A DNA stretch of 64,000 bases from assembly GCA_964017185.1 (NCBI GenBank), contig OZ024876.1, forward strand, positions 1,548,001 to 1,612,000. The letters are read 5' to 3'. Shown here piece after piece: positions 22,798 to 32,422 of this stretch (positions are counted from its first letter, which is position 1; every line of letters begins with the position of its first letter). The notes under the pieces were generated by a model. It saw only the letters and a list, made by a program, of their open reading frames with translations. It did not search any database and had not been told where the DNA came from. The position numbers and the translations under genes are program-made. Source of the DNA: Rugalucina vietnamica. Lineage: Eukaryota; Mollusca; Bivalvia; Lucinida; Lucinidae.

Positions 22798-23156
22798 AAA
22801 AGTACAAGTAGGCAAACATCAGGAAAAGGCGCAATCAGAAAAAGATTCCCACTCCAAAAACCGAGGTGGGAAAAAACTAAATTAAGAATCAGGTACTTAT
22901 ACCATGAAAACATATCGTAAGCCGAATGAGCAGCTATTTTCCCAATAGGTGGCCACTCAGTTACCTAAACTTAACTTAAAATATGAAAACATACATAAGG
23001 CGCCAACAGCACAAAAAGTTTAAACACCAAGACACAAAACAAAAAGAACCACCACAGAAGTATCGCCTTGGAACGATCAGTAACACAAAGTTACTGGCGG
23101 GCTTAAACCGGTTTTTCATGGCCATAACCTCACCCTCAGCTTCTGCAGTGGTTCAT
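22798..23156 (-). mobile_element. Inverted PLE 3' UTR piece nested in a plus-strand PLE 3' UTR
   Basis: Begins with the reversed 3' end (AGTACAAGTAGGCAAACATC) and runs back to GCAGTGGTTCAT. The host copy breaks exactly at its TTTAA/AAGCCC point on both sides. Confidence 0.85.
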
Positions 23157-23370
23157 AAGCCCGCCAGCCCGCCAGTAATTTTATATTTCTGATAGATCCG
23201 AGGCGATACCTACTTCTGTAGTAGTTCTATTTGTTTATTTTTTTTGTCTTATTTTTTGTCTTATTGTACGTTTACAACATTTAAGTTGAGTGGCCGAATG
23301 TTGGATAATAGATGCTCAGTAGAGACTCGGTTTTACGGTATGTTTTCTTAGTAAAAGTACCTGGGGTTGG
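23157..23370 (+). mobile_element. Continuation of the interrupted PLE 3' UTR, degenerate
   Basis: Continues from AAGCCCGCCAG (with an 8-bp CCCGCCAG repeat) through the CTTCTGTAGTAGTTC and GAGTGGCCGAATGTTGG blocks before fading. Confidence 0.65.
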
Positions 23371-23379
23371 TAACTCAAA

Positions 23380-24003
23380 GCCATCGTAAGCTTAAGATTA
23401 ACTTACGGCCAACTTCAGTATCTCTAACGGTTATGGCGAAAACCTGAAAAGGACCTTAAGTTACGATGACAACTGAGGGTGAGGTTATGGCCATGTAATA
23501 AAATATAAGTTTGATTAAAACCGGTTTAAGCCCGCCAGTTATTTTGTGTTACTGATCGTTCCAAGGCGATACTTCTGTGGTGGTTCTTTTTGTTTTATGT
23601 CGTGGTGTTTAAATTTTTTAAGCTGTTGGCGCCTTGTGTGTGTTTTCATATTTTAGTTACGTTTCGGTAACTGAGCGGCCATCTATTGGGAATATAACTG
23701 CTCATTCGGCTTACGATATGTTTCCATGGTATAAGTACCTGATTGTTGGTTTGGTTTTTCCCACCTCGGTTTTTGGAGTGGGAATCTTTTTCTGAACGCG
23801 CCTGTTCCTTGTAACGTTTTATAGCATCGTAACTTTAAGGTCAACTCAAGCCCACCTTAGCGTCGTTTTATCTTACGAAGTAGCATCTTTCAAAAATTAA
23901 AAAAAATACGATAGCTTAGAGTAACTGGTATAGCGAGGGCGTAACTTTTAAGGTGGTCATCTTAAGACCATTGCAAGTATGTCGTAAGTAGGGAAACTTA
24001 CAC
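23380..24003. mobile_element. Palindromic element split by a PLE fragment
   Basis: GACCTTAAGTTACGATG at 23452-23468 and its near reverse complement CATCGTAACTTTAAGGTC near 23837 flank the PLE piece 23469-23815, with further matching arms outside. Superfamily not determined. Confidence 0.45.
23469..23815 (+). mobile_element. Naiad-like PLE 3' UTR fragment
   Basis: From TGAGGGTGAGGTTATGGCC to CGCGCCTGTTCC, slightly short of the usual 3' end, with a 21-bp insert after GGCCATGTAA. Confidence 0.8.
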
Positions 24004-24122
24004 TGCCTAAGAGTTATTAACCTGATTGTTAATTTATATAGTTTTCACACCTCGGTTTTTGGAGTGGGAATTTCTTTCTGATTGCGCCATTTCCTGCCCA
24101 TTGTCTATATTTACCCTCTTAA
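24004..24122 (+). mobile_element. Naiad-like PLE 3' end fragment
   Basis: TAACCTGATTGTTAATTT, CCTCGGTTTTTGGAGTGGG, TTTCTGATTGCGCC, and a worn end TGTCTATATTTACCCTC. Confidence 0.7.
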
Positions 24123-24142
24123 ATCATTGTGCGTATACATTT

Positions 24143-24356
24143 GAGCCGCCTCAGGAGAAAACCAATAATCTGCATATGCGAAAACAAAGATGCAGATCAG
24201 CTTCGCAGTAACTGCGAAGCTGATCAGCGCCTTTGTTTTCGCTACACGGATAGTACAATTCCTCTACTTTCTAAATCCAAAATTTCCAGTTTTTGCATTT
24301 GCATGTGCTTGTACAGCCCGGTTTGTGTCGGACATGTTCGGAAACCACATTGTTGT
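24143..24356 (+). mobile_element. Family E MITE lacking its right end
   Basis: GAGCCGCCTCAGGAGAAAAC start, perfect central palindrome (GCAGATCAGCTTCGCAG / CTGCGAAGCTGATC). Stops after GGAAACCACATTGTTG without the inverted end, 26 bp before the terminal exon. Confidence 0.8.
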
Positions 24357-24382
24357 CAGTTAATATTTTATCTGTTTCACAG

Positions 24383-24498
24383 GTGCAGCGGGAGAAACAA
24401 CAAATGGCCAGATGTGTAACAGACAATGGTGGACAAGGTTTGTTTCCGTGATGTTTCTTAGTTTATTGACGGCGTTCTATTCTTTCTCAATTACGTGA
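24383..24498 (+). CDS. Terminal exon of the Ig gene: hydrophobic C-terminus
   Basis: Acceptor TATCTGTTTCACAG. In phase 1 it completes a cysteine codon and continues AAGETTNGQMCNRQWWTR, then FVSVMFLSLLTAFYSFSIT and TGA at 24496-24498. Small residues (TTNG), a short polar spacer and a 19-residue hydrophobic end with no cytoplasmic tail resemble a GPI-attachment signal. A simple membrane anchor is the alternative. The exon could instead splice at 24438 (GTTTGT, phase 2), but reading through to a hydrophobic tail is the more economical model. Five exons in one phase make the gene model coherent. Confidence 0.6.
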
Positions 24499-25034
24499 TG
24501 GCAACTCGGCTCGAAATACAGTGATTAATGCGTATGTGTATTGCGGTGTGCTCAAATTCGGGAAATTATATCGTGCCGATATACAATTTCTCAAATCTGG
24601 TACCGACGTATTTGATTATTTTTAAAAGCAATTTCATGAAATGGGGATGAATGTGATGTTCTTCAGATATTTTAGTATCTTATTTGATGAGTGATCCCAA
24701 CATGGGAAGACATGGCTCAACCCGAATATCCAGCAGTCAAAAATAAATGTGTGTGCATGCATTTTTATATCAGGCACAGAGATAGAAGACTTTTTCATAA
24801 AATAGCATCTAAAATATAGCAATAGCAGTGTCACTAAGAAGAGATTTCTGTAAATTAGTTCCAAAATTTTATAACCGTACTAGTAAACTTATAAAAAAAT
24901 TACGTTAAGGAAATTTATTGAACGTGTATCTTATTCCTGATTGCCGATTGTTCGGTATATGTACAGGTATATGCTAGGCTAATTTATAAAAAAAATGAAT
25001 GGAGATGAGACGAACTGTGTTCTGAAATACGATA
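24499..25034 (+). other. Presumed 3' UTR and intergenic sequence
   Basis: Contains the candidate AATAAA. No other gene is supported. The minus-strand frame at 24634-24864 has no recognisable content. Confidence 0.4.
24742..24747 (+). terminator. Possible polyadenylation signal of the Ig gene
   Basis: AATAAA 244 bp after the terminal stop codon, followed by a GT-rich stretch (TGTGTGTGCATGC) of the kind that often lies downstream of cleavage sites. Confidence 0.4.
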
Positions 25035-26001
25035 CAGTTTACTCGACAATGGTGAATCACTAAGAGTTCAAATGCTATTATTTTAAACACGACCATGGGA
25101 ATGTTATTCTATTTGGTACTAAGAACATCAAACATATCTCAGCTTTACAGGAAAATAATAATTTTAATTCATTCAATTTCTTAATGGAAGATAACTCTGT
25201 TGATGAGATACCTCCTGCATTAGACAATGGCGAACCAAACTCGACAATGGCGAATCAAATAGCCTAAAGCCCAAAAGAAACCATTTTAGAAGGGTATTTT
25301 TGCACACAAATGGTGCCATCATCATGCGAAATTAAATGGTGTTCGATAATTTTGTGTTTATTTGCTTTTGTGCTTTACGTTAACTGTCAACAGCAAATGC
25401 CATATCGGAAAGGTCAATTATACCGATTTAAGCATGTCTTATTGCGTAAACGAATCAATTTAAGCCTAAAAGCAAAATGGTTAAACCACGACTTGCACCA
25501 ATATTAGTTACACCATTGACCAAACTAAATGGTTCGAGGGCAAGCCTTTCAAAGGAAGATTATCATTACTTTGTGCACATTCTTTTCACTACACAAATTA
25601 TGATTCGCTATTGTCTTTCACCGCTTATATTTACCTTCAATGTCAAACCTTTTGTCAAAAACAGACATATTGCATAACTAGGAATATAAGGCAATAAAGT
25701 TATGCCAAAGTGGTCATAATCGAATGCTTATACATGTAACGAGGTATGAAACACTTTTTATCTGAACGTTACTTTTTGTATAACAATAAACTAGGCAGCT
25801 TAGTTATGGGGTCAAGCGTTTCAGCAACCCTGATTTTATTGCCCGGTAGAATTTATTCTTTTACCAAACCTCAAGGCATAGATGAAAGTAAATGACTGAG
25901 TTTACAAAATAAATAATATTTTGTCTAAGCTTCAAGAAATTCTGCAATATCTTTACGAGTGATTCGCCATTGTCGATGATTCTCCATTGTCGAGTTCACT
26001 G
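25035..26001. mobile_element. TA-flanked TIR element with CTCGACAATGG subterminal repeats
   Basis: Ends CAGTTTACTCGACAATGG and (reversed) CAGTGAACTCGACAATGG, with TA at 25033-25034 and 26002-26003. Extra copies of CGACAATGGCGAA lie at about 25223 and 25240, and a reversed one at about 25961. Two short frames inside (25310-25507, 25477-25677) show no transposase motif. Probably a non-autonomous Tc1/mariner-like element. Confidence 0.75.
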
Positions 26002-26127
26002 TACAACTGCATTGAAACAGTGAGGTGTGTGTGAACACGCAAATCGTTGAATCAATTTGCGTGTTCACACACACCTCACTGTTTCAATGCAGTTGTACAG
26101 TGAACTCGACAATGGAGAATCATCGAC
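25972..26127. repeat. Perfect 73-bp inverted repeat (hairpin), 10-nt loop
   Basis: Arms 25972-26044 and 26055-26127 are exact reverse complements around CGTTGAATCA. The left arm contains the right TIR of the 25035-26001 element plus 43 bp of its flank, so the palindrome is an inverted copy of that element end and flank. Confidence 0.95.
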
Positions 26128-26562
26128 GTAGGACGGTTTTTGTTGGATGATGGTTTAGTTTATTTCAAGAAAAAGGCTGTATTCGCCATTACTACGAGCA
26201 TGCGAGTCCTTTAGTGCATGATGTGAAGGTTCCAGCGTCCTTTACTGATTACAACATTTCGAAATATTTTTCTGAACTATTAGTGAATTCGTTACCTCAC
26301 AGGCATTGCTCATATTCCAGAGCAGATTCATTGATAATGTTAGCACCTAAGTTATGGCATGTATAGACTTCGCATGGTGTACTAAGTCACTTATTGTATA
26401 TACAAAGAGAAACAAAATCACATTTTTCAAACACCATAATCACCATTTATATTTCAAAATTACCTTTAAAACTATAAAATTGTCTACCACGAACCGTCCT
26501 AGGTTATAACACGACTTGTTGATAATTGTCAATCCAGATAACCAGAATATCAGACAATAAAT

Positions 26563-26792
26563 GAGCCGTCTCGTGAGAAAACCAACAATGTGGTTTCCGA
26601 ACAGGTCTGACACAAACCGAACTGTGAAGTCGCAGAAGCGGACAAGAAACTTGAAATATCAGATTTAAGAAGAAGAGGAAGTGTACTGTCCGTGTAGCGA
26701 AAACAAAGGCGCTAATCAGCTTCGCGGTAACCGCGAAGCTGATCTGTGTCTTTGTTTTCGCATATGTAGATTAGTTTCTCATGAGGCGGCTC
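26563..26792 (-). mobile_element. Family E MITE, complete copy
   Basis: GAGCCGTCTCGTGAGAAAAC to CTCATGAGGCGGCTC, reverse orientation, with an intact central palindrome (GCTTCGCGGTAACCGCGAAGC). Confidence 0.88.
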
Positions 26793-27019
26793 AGACAGTG
26801 TATGAAAGGGTTGGAATAAATTACATAGTGGTTTGTAGACTTACTCAACACATTCCATAAGTTTATCAGTATGGGTCCATAATAATACCGTTTCTCTTGT
26901 CACACCATGTGTCCTTAGATCATTCAGTAAAACTTCATTTGTGAATATAGACACTCTCCAACATGGGCTCTGACCCAGTAGATTATCATACCTCGTGACT
27001 TTATAGGCAATTATTAATT

Positions 27020-27234
27020 GAGACGCAACGTGAGAAAACATGTCTTAGGGGCTTCCGACCAGGTCTGACACAAACCGTTCTGCGCAGTTGCAGGTGGATA
27101 GAAGCTAAATTGTTTTGATCTAGGAAAAAGAGGAATTGTACTATCCATGTAGTAGTGAAAACAAAGGCGCTGATCAGCTGTGCAGTTACTGCACAGCTGA
27201 TCTGCGCCTTTGTGGTTTTCTCATGATGCGGCTC
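27020..27234 (-). mobile_element. Family E MITE, complete copy
   Basis: GAGACGCAACGTGAGAAAAC to TTTTCTCATGATGCGGCTC, with palindrome GATCAGCTGTGCAGTTACTGCACAGCTGATC in its centre. Lies just upstream of the full-length PLE. Confidence 0.88.
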
Positions 27235-27480
27235 ATATAGGCAAATATTTATTGACACATAGTTGTAGTTTTACGGGTATCGTGCACGGGCAGCACATTA
27301 CGTGCTTATTGGTTAGCTTTTGTTGATTGTTTTATCACAAATTTTGAAATCGGTCAGCAGGAAAGGAAATTTATATTGGAAATGGGGCAATCCATGATGT
27401 AAAAATTGCTTTTTCAGCACTTGTAATGAAAAAAATCTAAATATATAAATCTTTTGCGGATATATTGGTATTTCCCATCT

Positions 27481-30444
27481 ATGGAAGTTTATATGGAAAT
27501 TTCCTATTCAAAAATGCTTATACTTAATCATTTATGCTCTAAGACTACTATCACTTCATCTGTGAATGGTAGGACATTTTCAGTGGTTAATGATTCTGAT
27601 TTAGACTGAAAATCAATGGATCTTGTATATGTTCTTACTTGAAATACAAGCAATTGTAGGATGCAATATGTTGGACAAACTTGTCGAACTTTGCAAAAAC
27701 GATTTGGTGAGCACTATCGTAGAATCAGAAAGCCCAAAAATAATGATACCTTTCTGTACCAGCATTTTAAGCGCACTGGTCATTCTATCAATGATGTTAA
27801 AGTTCAACCAGTGGAGAAAATCACATATGATGAAAATTCTTCAGTTAGATTCAAAAACATTAAACGATTTGAAACTGAACTTAAATGGATAAAATTACTG
27901 CAAACACCCTTTCCACTGGGATTTAACGACAACATTTATCATGAAGGAAATATTTCCAAAATGCCCGATTTTGATGTACTTACACTTTCGGACTCTCGTA
28001 AACGTAAATCTAGATCTCATGGTATACGGAAAAATGGTAATGACAAACGTAAACGGTGCGCTGCATTGAAGTTGAACATTTCTCTTAATGATTTAGCTGT
28101 TAAACTAAGGATTCACGGTCGACATCCAATGCTGTCGTATCTTAGTTCTCTACCTATTGCTGCATTACGTTCCTTGGACACAGAGGCTAATAGATTTTAC
28201 GATAGAAATCATCAAATGTATGACGCTGCACTGTTAACAAGATGTTATACTCAGCATGCTCTTCGTCCATTTATCGATTCCGAATCTAATCACATTAGAA
28301 GTTTTATTAAAATTCCTTTCAGCAATAAAGGAATTGACTTTATTGATTTACCAAGCATATTCCAGGATAAATCAGTGATACAGTCTATACCTACCTACTT
28401 CCAAAATTCAGAACCTCCTATTATTTGTTACAAATATAACAAACCAATCAGAAATACAATTTTTAATTTCAATAAACTTGTTTCTGATCTTGATATCCAT
28501 GCTAATACTCCTAAGTCTTGAGATTGTAAAGATTCAAAATATGTTTATCAACCCGCTGGACATATTGTTACTGGAAATTTAAAAATAATTTCGGATTCTA
28601 GAATTCGCAAAATTGTTTCTAAAGGTCCGAAATATAGATTCCCTTCCTACATTAATTTCGACAAATGTAGAGAGGAGATTTCATCTGCATTAAATGATTT
28701 CGGTAATCGATGGTGTAAACGAGAAGGTGTTGAGGATAATGCTCTTAAAGAATGGAAAAGAAGTATCTTCACTATCGTGGATAAACGTATTAAGTTTTAT
28801 TCACAAAATACTAATCTTTTACCTCCTAAACCCAAATCGTCATTTAGGCATTTGAAGCAGGGTATCCAAGAATTTCATAGAAAGTATGTCTTGGTTCCGG
28901 CAGATAAAGCCGCAAACAATGTTGTTGTCGTTTGTAGGCTTCACTACGTTAACACCTTAAAACAGGAGCTTGATGGTACCAGGGCTTATCTGGAGACAGA
29001 TACTGATGAGGTGTCTGTAGTTAATGCCCACTTAAACGATTTACCTGTTAAGTTTTCTGTTTGTGTCAATGAAGGCCAAGACAAACTTCCTACGATGTAT
29101 TGGTTACCTAAGCTTCACAAAAGACCATACAAAGCTAGATTTATTGCAAATTCTAGCTCTTGTACTACCACTGAACTTTCTAAATTATTAACTTCCTGTC
29201 TTACTGCTATCAAATCTCATGTTATAAGATACTGTGAGACAGTGTATGAAACTTCAAATAAAAATTGGTTTTGGTCAATTAAAAATTCTGGTGAGGTGCT
29301 CAGTAAATTGAAGTGTAGAGGGTTCCGTGCGACAAGCTTGTCCACATATGATTTTTCTACTCTGTATACAACATTACCACATAATCTAATAAAAGAAAAA
29401 CTTCTGGATTTGATAGAGTGGACCTTCAAAAGGGCATTAAAAAACTATGGTTCACTTTATTTGGCATGTAACGACAGAAAGGCTTTTTTCACTTCCTCTG
29501 ACCAAAGTCGGTATACACTTTGGTCATGTCAGAATGTATGCGATGCCTTATCCTATCTCCTTGATAATATTTATATTAGATTTGGGACCAAGTTATACAG
29601 ACAAATTGTTGGAATTCCGATGGGTACAAATTGCGCACCTCTCGTAGCTGATTTATTTTTATACTGCTACGAAAGAGATTTCATGGATTCTCTTAACCAT
29701 GATAATCAAGCTGATGTTATCGAGGCTTTTAATTCCACATCTAGGTACCTCGATGACCTTTTGAACATTGACAACCCTTATTTTGAAGGTATGGTCAATC
29801 AAATTTATCCACCTGAACTTCAGTTGAACAAAGCCAATATCACAGATACTGAAGCCCCCTTTTTAGATCTACATCTTTCTGTTGCAAATGGATTTGTTTC
29901 TTCTAAAATTTATGATAAGCGCGATGACTTTGATTTTGATATAGTAAATTTTCCTTTTTTGGATGGTGACGTTCCTCGTCGTGCTTCTTATGGTGTATAC
30001 ATTTCGCAACTTATTAGGTTTGCTAGAGTCTGCAATCATGTTACAGACTTCAACGCTCGAAATAAATGTTTAACGGCAAAACTTCTCCAACAGGGCTATA
30101 GGTATCATAAACTTCGAAAAACATTTTCTAAATTTTATCGTAGACACTATGAATTGATTTCCAAATATAATGTTGGGTTAAAGACGCTTTTAAGTGAGGG
30201 CCTTTCGGAACCTGAATTTTATGGTGACTTGGTTTACAAATTTAAGAAACTTAAAGGAATTAATGATTTTTCTTTTCAGTTCAGAAAAATCATAACACGT
30301 TACAGACGTATAGGTTATAACTTAAATGTTATGCGACAGTCTGCATGCTTAGTTTTTAACCCAATCATGGTTGATAACTATGCTGCCTTCTTTAATTGCA
30401 CGCCGGTGGGTCGGGCGTCAGACTCTATGATGGCCCCGACATAA
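27481..30444 (+). CDS. Naiad PLE polyprotein, GIY-YIG + RT, probable selenoprotein
   Basis: One frame of 987 codons, broken only by TGA at codons 43, 54 and 347 and ended by TAA. The protein would copy element RNA into DNA at a nick made by its own nuclease. Codons 48-69 are the GIY-YIG core (LVYVLT, QYVGQT, R69). The zinc-binding CCHH set is codon 54 (TGA), C59, H95 and H101. The RFETELKWIKLL segment is the nuclease's conserved distal part. Codons 347-349 (TGA-D-C) match the family's CxC linker. RT motifs: TYDFSTLYTTLPH (D624), GIPMGTNCAPLVAD (711-724), RYLDDLL (D758, D759). All three TGAs fall where the family has cysteine, so selenocysteine insertion is the likely reading. The N-terminus may be truncated; ATGs at 27496 and 27514 are alternatives. 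Confidence 0.85.
27607..27609 (+). other. In-frame TGA, codon 43 (candidate Sec)
   Basis: Context LD-TGA-KSMDLVY. Related elements commonly read LxCKSxNxxY here, so TGA sits at a cysteine position just before the GIY strand. Confidence 0.65.
27640..27642 (+). other. In-frame TGA, codon 54 (candidate Sec in CCHH)
   Basis: Context YVLT-TGA-NTSNCRMQYVG. It replaces the first cysteine of the CCHH zinc-binding set that is general to PLE endonucleases outside the Chlamys group. Confidence 0.75.
28519..28521 (+). other. In-frame TGA, codon 347 (candidate Sec in CxC)
   Basis: Context NTPKS-TGA-DCKDSKYVY. It replaces the first cysteine of the CxC motif between endonuclease and RT. The same frame is open for 640 further codons. 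Confidence 0.75.
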
Positions 30445-30486
30445 AGCTATTCATTTTAGTTGGTTGGGGCCGGAGCTTCTTGTCTG
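30419..30486 (+). promoter_or_regulatory. Candidate SECIS element overlapping the stop codon
   Basis: Helix I CAGAC (30419-30423) / GTCTG (30482-30486). Internal loop TCT / GCTTCTT. Core ATGA (30427-30430) opposite GGA (30472-30474). Helix II TGGCCCCGAC (30431-30440) pairs with GTTGGGGCCG (30463-30472), allowing G-U pairs. AA of the apical loop at 30443-30444 lies 12 nt after ATGA, the usual SECIS spacing. The stop TAA (30442-30444) lies in the apical loop. The structure recurs in the copy near 20182-20249 and, on the minus strand, near 63610. Confidence 0.65.
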
Positions 30487-31068
30487 TTGCTTGGCCCACC
30501 GGGGTCCAACTGGTGTTTTTCTTTTGCTCCGGAGTTAGTAGGTTATTCGGTGCCCAGGGATCTCCATCGTCGGGCAGCTTACTCAGTCTGTGAGTCCTGG
30601 TTTTTGATTCATCAGGATGTTTATCATGATTTATTTGTTTGTTCTTGATGATTCATTGACTAGTTAGAGATTCACCACGAGGACCAATTAACTAACTAAA
30701 TGTTATGAACCACTGCAGAAGCTGAGGGTGAGGTTATGGCCATGTAAAACCGGTTTAAGCCCGCCAGTAACTTTGTGTTACTGATCGTTCCAAGTCGATA
30801 CTTCTGTGGTGGTTCTTCTTGTTTTATGTCTTGGTGTATAAAAATTTTTTTTGTGCTGTTGGCGCCTTATGTATGTTTACATATTTTTAGTTAAGTTAAG
30901 GTAACTGAGTGGCCACCTATTGGGAAAATAGCTGCTCATTCGGCTTACGATATGTTTCATGGTATAAGTACCTGATTGTTAGTTTGGTTTTTTCCCACCT
31001 CGGTTTTTGGAGTGGGAATCTTTTTCTGATTGCGCCTTTTCCTGATCTTTGCCTACTTGTACCTTTTT
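30445..31068 (+). other. Naiad PLE 3' UTR (reference copy for the fragments)
   Basis: Block order used to recognise the other pieces: GGCCGGAGCTTCTTG, TTTTGCTCCGGAGTTAGTA, GGGATCTCCATCGTCGGGCA, GACTAGTTAGAGATTCACC, CACTGCAGAAGCTGAGGG, AAGCCCGCCAGTAA, GGCGCCTTATG, CCACCTATTGGGAAAATAGC, TTTTTGGAGTGGGAATC, GATCTTTGCCTACTTGTACC. No open frame. Frequent 3'-anchored truncated copies show that reverse transcription starts at this end. Confidence 0.85.
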
Positions 31069-31262
31069 ATACTTTGAACGTTCTTATTTGCGAACTGATT
31101 TTAATTGCCTACAATTTGTATTTTAAGTTATAGAAAGGAAAACAAGTAAAACGTTTTGTATTTTTCTTTTTGAGAATACGACAAAATGACACTGTTTACA
31201 ATTTTAGACTTCCTTTGTTGAGTATTCATTTGGTGTAACTGTTTTATTTGTATTTAATTGTA

Positions 31263-31790
31263 AAAAAGGTACAAGTAGGCAAAGATCAGGAAAAGGCGCA
31301 GTCAGAGAAAGATTCCCACTCCAAAAACCGAGGTGGGAAAAAAACAAACTAACAATCAGGTACTTATACCATAAAACATTTCGTAAGCCGAATGAGCAGC
31401 TATTTTCCCAATAGGTGGCCACTCTGTTACCTTAACTTAACTAAAAATATGAAAACATACATAAGGCGCCAACAGCACAAAATAGTTTAAACACCAAGTC
31501 ATGAAACAAAAAGAACCACCACAGAAGTATCGACTTGGAACGATCAGTAACACAAAGTTACTGGCGGGTTTAAATCGATTTTACATGGCCGTAACCTCAC
31601 CCTCAGCTTCTGCAGTGGTTCATAACATTTAGTTACTTCTTCGGTCATCGTGGTGAATCTCTAACTAGTCAATGAATCATCAAGAACAAATAAATCATGA
31701 TTTAAACATCCTGATGAATCAAATACCAGGACTCACAGATTCAGTAAGCTGCCCGACGATGGAGATCCCTGGGCGCCGAATAACTTACTA
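31263..31790 (-). mobile_element. Inverted PLE 3' UTR 195 bp after the full copy
   Basis: Reverse copy from the 3' end (AAAGGTACAAGTAGGC) back to GCCGAATAACTTACTA. It forms a tail-to-tail pair with the full element, an arrangement known for PLEs. Confidence 0.88.
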
Positions 31791-32091
31791 ACGTTTGGAT
31801 GGTCATTTATGTAATAATGAATGAAACACCCATTAAAATGACTGATCTTAATTCTGCTATTCTCGAAGAAGCTGAATGCAAAAGTATGCGGGTTTCAAGG
31901 GATATTGTAAGGAGTGTAGTATATTATTGCGTTTTAGCACATATATTCTACGTAAAATGTTCACCTTAGCTTAGTTTCAAATCATTGTGTCATTGATAAG
32001 TTATTGTTAAATATGTGCAATTTTTATTACTTAACATGTTCCGAAGAGCTGTTTCACACAAGATCGCACATTGAATGCAATCCTTCAATTT
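31791..32091. other. Non-coding, no recognised feature
   Basis: No supported gene or repeat. Confidence 0.4.
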
Positions 32092-32269
32092 GAGCCGCAT
32101 CGTGAGAAAACCGGATTTTTGCTTATGCGAAAACAAAGGCGCAGATCAGCTTCCTCTTCTTCTTATATCCGAAATTTCAAGCTTCTAGCCTGCTTCTGTG
32201 ACTGTACAGGTCAGTTTGTGTCAGACCTTGTCGGAAACCCCGAAGACCGTTTTTCTCGCGTCGCGGCTC
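32092..32269 (+). mobile_element. Family E MITE with half of its palindrome deleted
   Basis: GAGCCGCATCGTGAGAAAAC to TCGCGTCGCGGCTC, but the left palindrome arm (GCGCAGATCAGCTTC) runs directly into CTCTTCTTCTT, so the right arm is missing. ATTT on both sides is a likely 4-bp target duplication. Confidence 0.82.
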
Positions 32270-32422
32270 ATTTGTTACCATGTATTTAATATATTTTTCT
32301 TTGTATGTTTCGATTTGTTATAAATGCTGTTATGCTGTACCGGAGCAGGTGTGAAAGGCAGCATTCTTTGAAAATATAAAATCTTAATACGTGTGTTGTC
32401 TTTAATTCATTCACCTTCGTTC

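Larger units (their letters stand above)
27481..31068 (+). mobile_element. Naiad-type Penelope-like retroelement, most complete copy
   Basis: Domain order is GIY-YIG endonuclease, CxC linker, reverse transcriptase. This permuted order distinguishes Naiad/Chlamys PLEs from canonical PLEs with a C-terminal endonuclease. The 3' UTR (30445-31068) ends TTTGCCTACTTGTACCTTTTT. The 5' boundary is uncertain: no copy of the 3' UTR (pseudo-LTR) precedes it, so 27481 is the first usable ATG rather than a proven element end. The frame is intact except for three TGA codons, so the copy is recent. Confidence 0.85.

Noticed and set aside
28522-28776. Two separate proteins (endonuclease 27661-28521 and RT 28777-30444) rather than one
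   Set aside because: Both are in the same frame with 85 open codons between them and only one TGA at the border. The apparent second start is a GTG valine codon inside the frame.
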